NCBI GenBank assembly: GCA_034428935.1
Contig: DAOUHB010000172.1
Coordinates: 1-24,226 of the forward strand
Reading direction: 5' to 3'
DNA length: 24,226 nucleotides
DNA from: JAAYZQ01 sp034428935
Lineage (GTDB): Bacteria > Chloroflexota > Anaerolineae > JAAYZQ01
Within the stretch, counting starts at the first letter, position 1; each line of letters begins with the position of its first letter. Position numbers and translations under genes: made by a program. Below are positions 21,826 through 24,226 of the stretch, piece after piece. The notes beneath the pieces are model-generated. The model worked only from the letters and a program-made list of their open reading frames with translations, was not told the DNA's origin and made no database searches.

Positions 21826-24226
21826 ATGCACGCACCACGAGGGTCGTCGCCGGTGTCGCCGTCCGCAGCCCGCTACCACCTGGCGCTGGGAGGGGTGATC
21901 CTCCTGGCCTTGGGCCTGCGCCTGGCGCGGCTCAACTTCCAGCCCCTGTGGTGGGACGAGGGCTGGAGTGTCTACTTTGCCGCTGCCGACGTCTCTACCC
22001 TCCTGGAGCTGACGGCGGTGGACATCCATCCTCCCCTCTACTACCTGCTGTTGCGCGCCTGGAGCGAGGTCGTGGGCTGGGGCCCGCCCTCCGCCCGGCT
22101 GCTGTCGGTCCTCCTCGGCACGGCGGCGGTGCCCTTGCTGTACCTCGCCGGCCGGCGGCTGTTCGGCCGGCGGGCGGGGCTGCTGGCCGCGGCGCTCCTG
22201 GCCATCTCGCCCCTGCACGTCTACTATTCGCAAGAAGTGCGCATGTACGGCCTGGTGACCCTGTTGGGCCTGCTGGCCCTGCTCTTTGCCCTGCGCTGGC
22301 AGGCAGCCGGCGATGGTCGGGGCCGGTGGGCGAGCTGGCTGGGCTACGTGGTGGCCGCCGCGGCGGCCCTCCACACCCAGTACTATGCCGCCTTTTTGCT
22401 GGCGGGGCTCAACCTGGCGGTCCTGGCCGGTTGGCTGCGGCCGTCGGAGAGCGAGGGGCGGCCGCCCGCCTTGCGATCCTGGCTGGGCGCCCAGCTCGCG
22501 GTCGTGCTCCTCTTCCTGCCGTGGCTGGCCTACGCCGGCCGGGCGCTGATGACCTACGTGCAGTTCAAGGTGAGCGTCGAGCAGGACCCGACCCTGGGTC
22601 CGGTCGTGTACCTGGCCCGGCACCTATCGGCCTTTTTTGCCGGCCACGCCGAGGGCGGCCTGGCCCCGGCCTGGTGGCTGGGGCTGCTGCCCCCCGCCCT
22701 GCTCCTCCTGGCCCTGGCGGCGCGCCGGGGGGCGGGCGCGCGACGGGCGGGCGGGGCCCTCACCTGGCCCCTCGCCGTCCTGGCGGCGGCGCTGGTGGGC
22801 GGCTTTGCCGTCAACCTGGCGCTGCCCTTCAACCCACCCCGCAGCGAGCGGTTGCTGCTCCTGGCCCTGCCGGCCGCCCTCCTCCTGGCCGCCGCCGGCC
22901 TGGTGCGCCTGGCCCGTCGCGGGCCGCGCCTGGCGGCCGCCGTGGGCGCTGCCTTTGGCGTCGTCGCCTTGCTCTCCCTGGGCTTTTTCTATGCCGTGCC
23001 CCGCTATCCCCAGGACGACTATCGCCCCGTGGCGGCCCGCATCCGGGCCCTGGGGGAGCCAACCGACGCCGTGCTGTGCGTCCATCCCTGGCAGTGGGGC
23101 TACGTGCGGGCCTACATCCCCCGCGACGAGGAGCGCCCGGCCCTGGCGCTCACGCCCCGGGAGGTGATCCCCAGGGAGCGTCAGATCTGGGCTGACGAGC
23201 CGGCGAGCCTGGCCGCGGGCCTGGACTCGCTCCTGGCGGACCACGGGCGGCTGTGGCTTTTGGACCACCGGACCATGGGGCGGGTGCTGGAGGAGCGGAT
23301 GGAGGCCCACCTGGCGGCCGCGGCCTATCCGGCCCTGTCCGAGTGGCACGGGGAAAATACCGTGCTGTCGCTCTTTGCCGCCGGCGAGCCCCAGCCCGCC
23401 GCCGTCTCGGCGGCCTTTGGCGACTGGCTGGTGCTGGAGGCGGCCGCCCTGGGCGCCGGCCCGCTGGAGGCCGGCCGGGCGGTGCTGCCCCTGGACCTCA
23501 CCTGGCGGCTCACGGGGCCGGGCGATGGCGACGCTGTCGTCGGGCTGCGCCTGGTGGGGGCCACGGGCCACGTCTGGGCCCAGCGCGACACGCGGCCCCT
23601 GGCCGGCCTGCTGCCCTTCAGCTCGTGGATCCCGGGCGAGGCGGGGCACGACCGCCACGGGCTGCTGGTGCCGGCGGGCACCCCGCCCGGCGACTATCGC
23701 CTGGCGCTGCGGGTGTACGACGCCCGGAGCCTGGCGGTCCTGCCGGCGGCCTCTGAAGGGGGTAGCGGCGGCGAGGTGATCCTGGGCACCGTGCGCGTGG
23801 CGCGCCCGGCCGGGGCGCTGCCCGTCGAGGCGCTGGCCGTGGAGCAGCCCCTGGACGTGACGCTGGGCCCGCTGCGCCTGGTGGGCGCCGGCGTGGAGGA
23901 GGCCGGGCCGTTGCTGCCCGGCCAGACCGTGGCCGTCGACCTCTACTGGCAGGCCCTGGCCGACCCGGGGGAGGATTTCCTGCCGCGGCTGCAGCTCGTG
24001 GACGATGGGGGGCAGGTGGTCTCGGAGCTGGCCGAAAAGCCGGTGGCGGGCAGCTATCCCACGGCCTGGTGGCGGGCCGGCGAGTTGGTGCGCGACCCCC
24101 ACGCCCTACCCGTCGCGGCCGGGGTGCCGCCCGGCCGCTACCGCCTGGCCGCGTCGCTGCTCCACGCCGCCGGCGGCAGCGCCGTCGAGCCGGAGGACGG
24201 CCCGTCGCGGCTGGAGCTGGCCGTCG
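21826..24226 (+). CDS. GT39-like membrane glycosyltransferase with long C-terminal domain, 3' end outside window
   Basis: 800 residues are visible and the frame is open at the right edge. The N-terminal half is a polytopic membrane enzyme of the lipid-linked-sugar (GT-C) type. It carries the first-loop acid motif LWWDEGWS (D44/E45), the second motif DIHPPLYYLLLRAW (D66, H68) and YYSQEVRMYGL. About ten membrane helices extend to about residue 395. A soluble region from about 400 follows, first an alpha/beta stretch with CVHPWQWGYVRAY. Two similar beta-type segments of about 110-120 residues come next, both containing PPGDYRLAL/PPGRYRLAA-like strands. Such enzymes transfer a sugar from a polyprenyl phosphate to protein or glycan outside the membrane. 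ATG at 21826 is the only good start, and no ribosome site exists upstream, in keeping with a leaderless mRNA. Confidence 0.85.
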   Translation, partial: MHAPRGSSPVSPSAARYHLALGGVILLALGLRLARLNFQPLWWDEGWSVYFAAADVSTLLELTAVDIHPPLYYLLLRAWSEVVGWGPPSARLLSVLLGTAAVPLLYLAGRRLFGRRAGLLAAALLAISPLHVYYSQEVRMYGLVTLLGLLALLFALRWQAAGDGRGRWASWLGYVVAAAAALHTQYYAAFLLAGLNLAVLAGWLRPSESEGRPPALRSWLGAQLAVVLLFLPWLAYAGRALMTYVQFKVSVEQDPTLGPVVYLARHLSAFFAGHAEGGLAPAWWLGLLPPALLLLALAARRGAGARRAGGALTWPLAVLAAALVGGFAVNLALPFNPPRSERLLLLALPAALLLAAAGLVRLARRGPRLAAAVGAAFGVVALLSLGFFYAVPRYPQDDYRPVAARIRALGEPTDAVLCVHPWQWGYVRAYIPRDEERPALALTPREVIPRERQIWADEPASLAAGLDSLLADHGRLWLLDHRTMGRVLEERMEAHLAAAAYPALSEWHGENTVLSLFAAGEPQPAAVSAAFGDWLVLEAAALGAGPLEAGRAVLPLDLTWRLTGPGDGDAVVGLRLVGATGHVWAQRDTRPLAGLLPFSSWIPGEAGHDRHGLLVPAGTPPGDYRLALRVYDARSLAVLPAASEGGSGGEVILGTVRVARPAGALPVEALAVEQPLDVTLGPLRLVGAGVEEAGPLLPGQTVAVDLYWQALADPGEDFLPRLQLVDDGGQVVSELAEKPVAGSYPTAWWRAGELVRDPHALPVAAGVPPGRYRLAASLLHAAGGSAVEPEDGPSRLELAV

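Overview
The window is GC-rich bacterial chromosome carrying 16 protein-coding genes, most of them housekeeping or transport genes, plus one possible micro-ORF. Gene content and style suggest Chloroflexota (Anaerolineae or a nearby class). The reasons are the DUF4332 and helix-hairpin-helix pair, the fused PhnE-type double permease, the 7TM-HD/YbeY pair, the ABC1 kinase with DUF456, and a GT39-like membrane glycosyltransferase with a long C-terminal tail. This placement is inference; there is no rRNA or other marker in the window to prove it. I saw no tRNA, rRNA, CRISPR array, prophage or transposase. High GC produces many long antisense open frames, which I treat as shadows.

Layout. (1) 1-2565, minus: a promoter, a soluble DUF4332 protein, a membrane-anchored helix-hairpin-helix protein, and an M20 peptidase cut by the left edge. 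(2) 2580-5539, minus: a D-2-hydroxyacid dehydrogenase and an oligoendopeptidase F in a two-gene operon. (3) 5571-11071, plus: a PhnD-like lipoprotein, a PhnC-like ATPase, a very large PhnE-PhnE fusion permease and a HAD-like protein. They follow a strong promoter and a leader full of hairpins. An attenuator-like hairpin follows the lipoprotein gene, and a 14-codon micro-ORF links the permease stop to the HAD start. (4) 11108-13372, plus: an ABC1/UbiB-family kinase and a DUF456 membrane protein. (5) 13406-16209, minus: a PgpH-type 7TM-HD phosphodiesterase and YbeY, separated by a 56-bp cruciform-forming repeat. (6) 16292-18444, plus: an EF-G paralogue behind a near-consensus promoter whose spacer is a perfect inverted repeat. 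It ends in a strong bidirectional hairpin. (7) 18582-21752, minus: a tandem-HTH XRE regulator, a GAF sensor histidine kinase and an acidic TPR protein, with no receiver-domain protein among them. (8) 21789-24226, plus: a GT39-like glycosyltransferase cut by the right edge, apparently expressed from a leaderless mRNA.

How the parts may work together. Block 3 is a complete PhnCDE-type importer, probably for phosphate, phosphonate or a similar oxyanion, with an unusual permease: each permease half carries its own extracytoplasmic beta-type domain. Block 7 looks like a self-contained regulatory unit in which the kinase's partner is either encoded elsewhere or unconventional. The least ordinary items are the permease architecture, the cruciform repeat, the palindromic operator candidate of the EF-G gene, the direct repeats at the start of the XRE transcript, and the XRE-kinase-TPR operon. 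I did not find a clearly new defence or mobile system.
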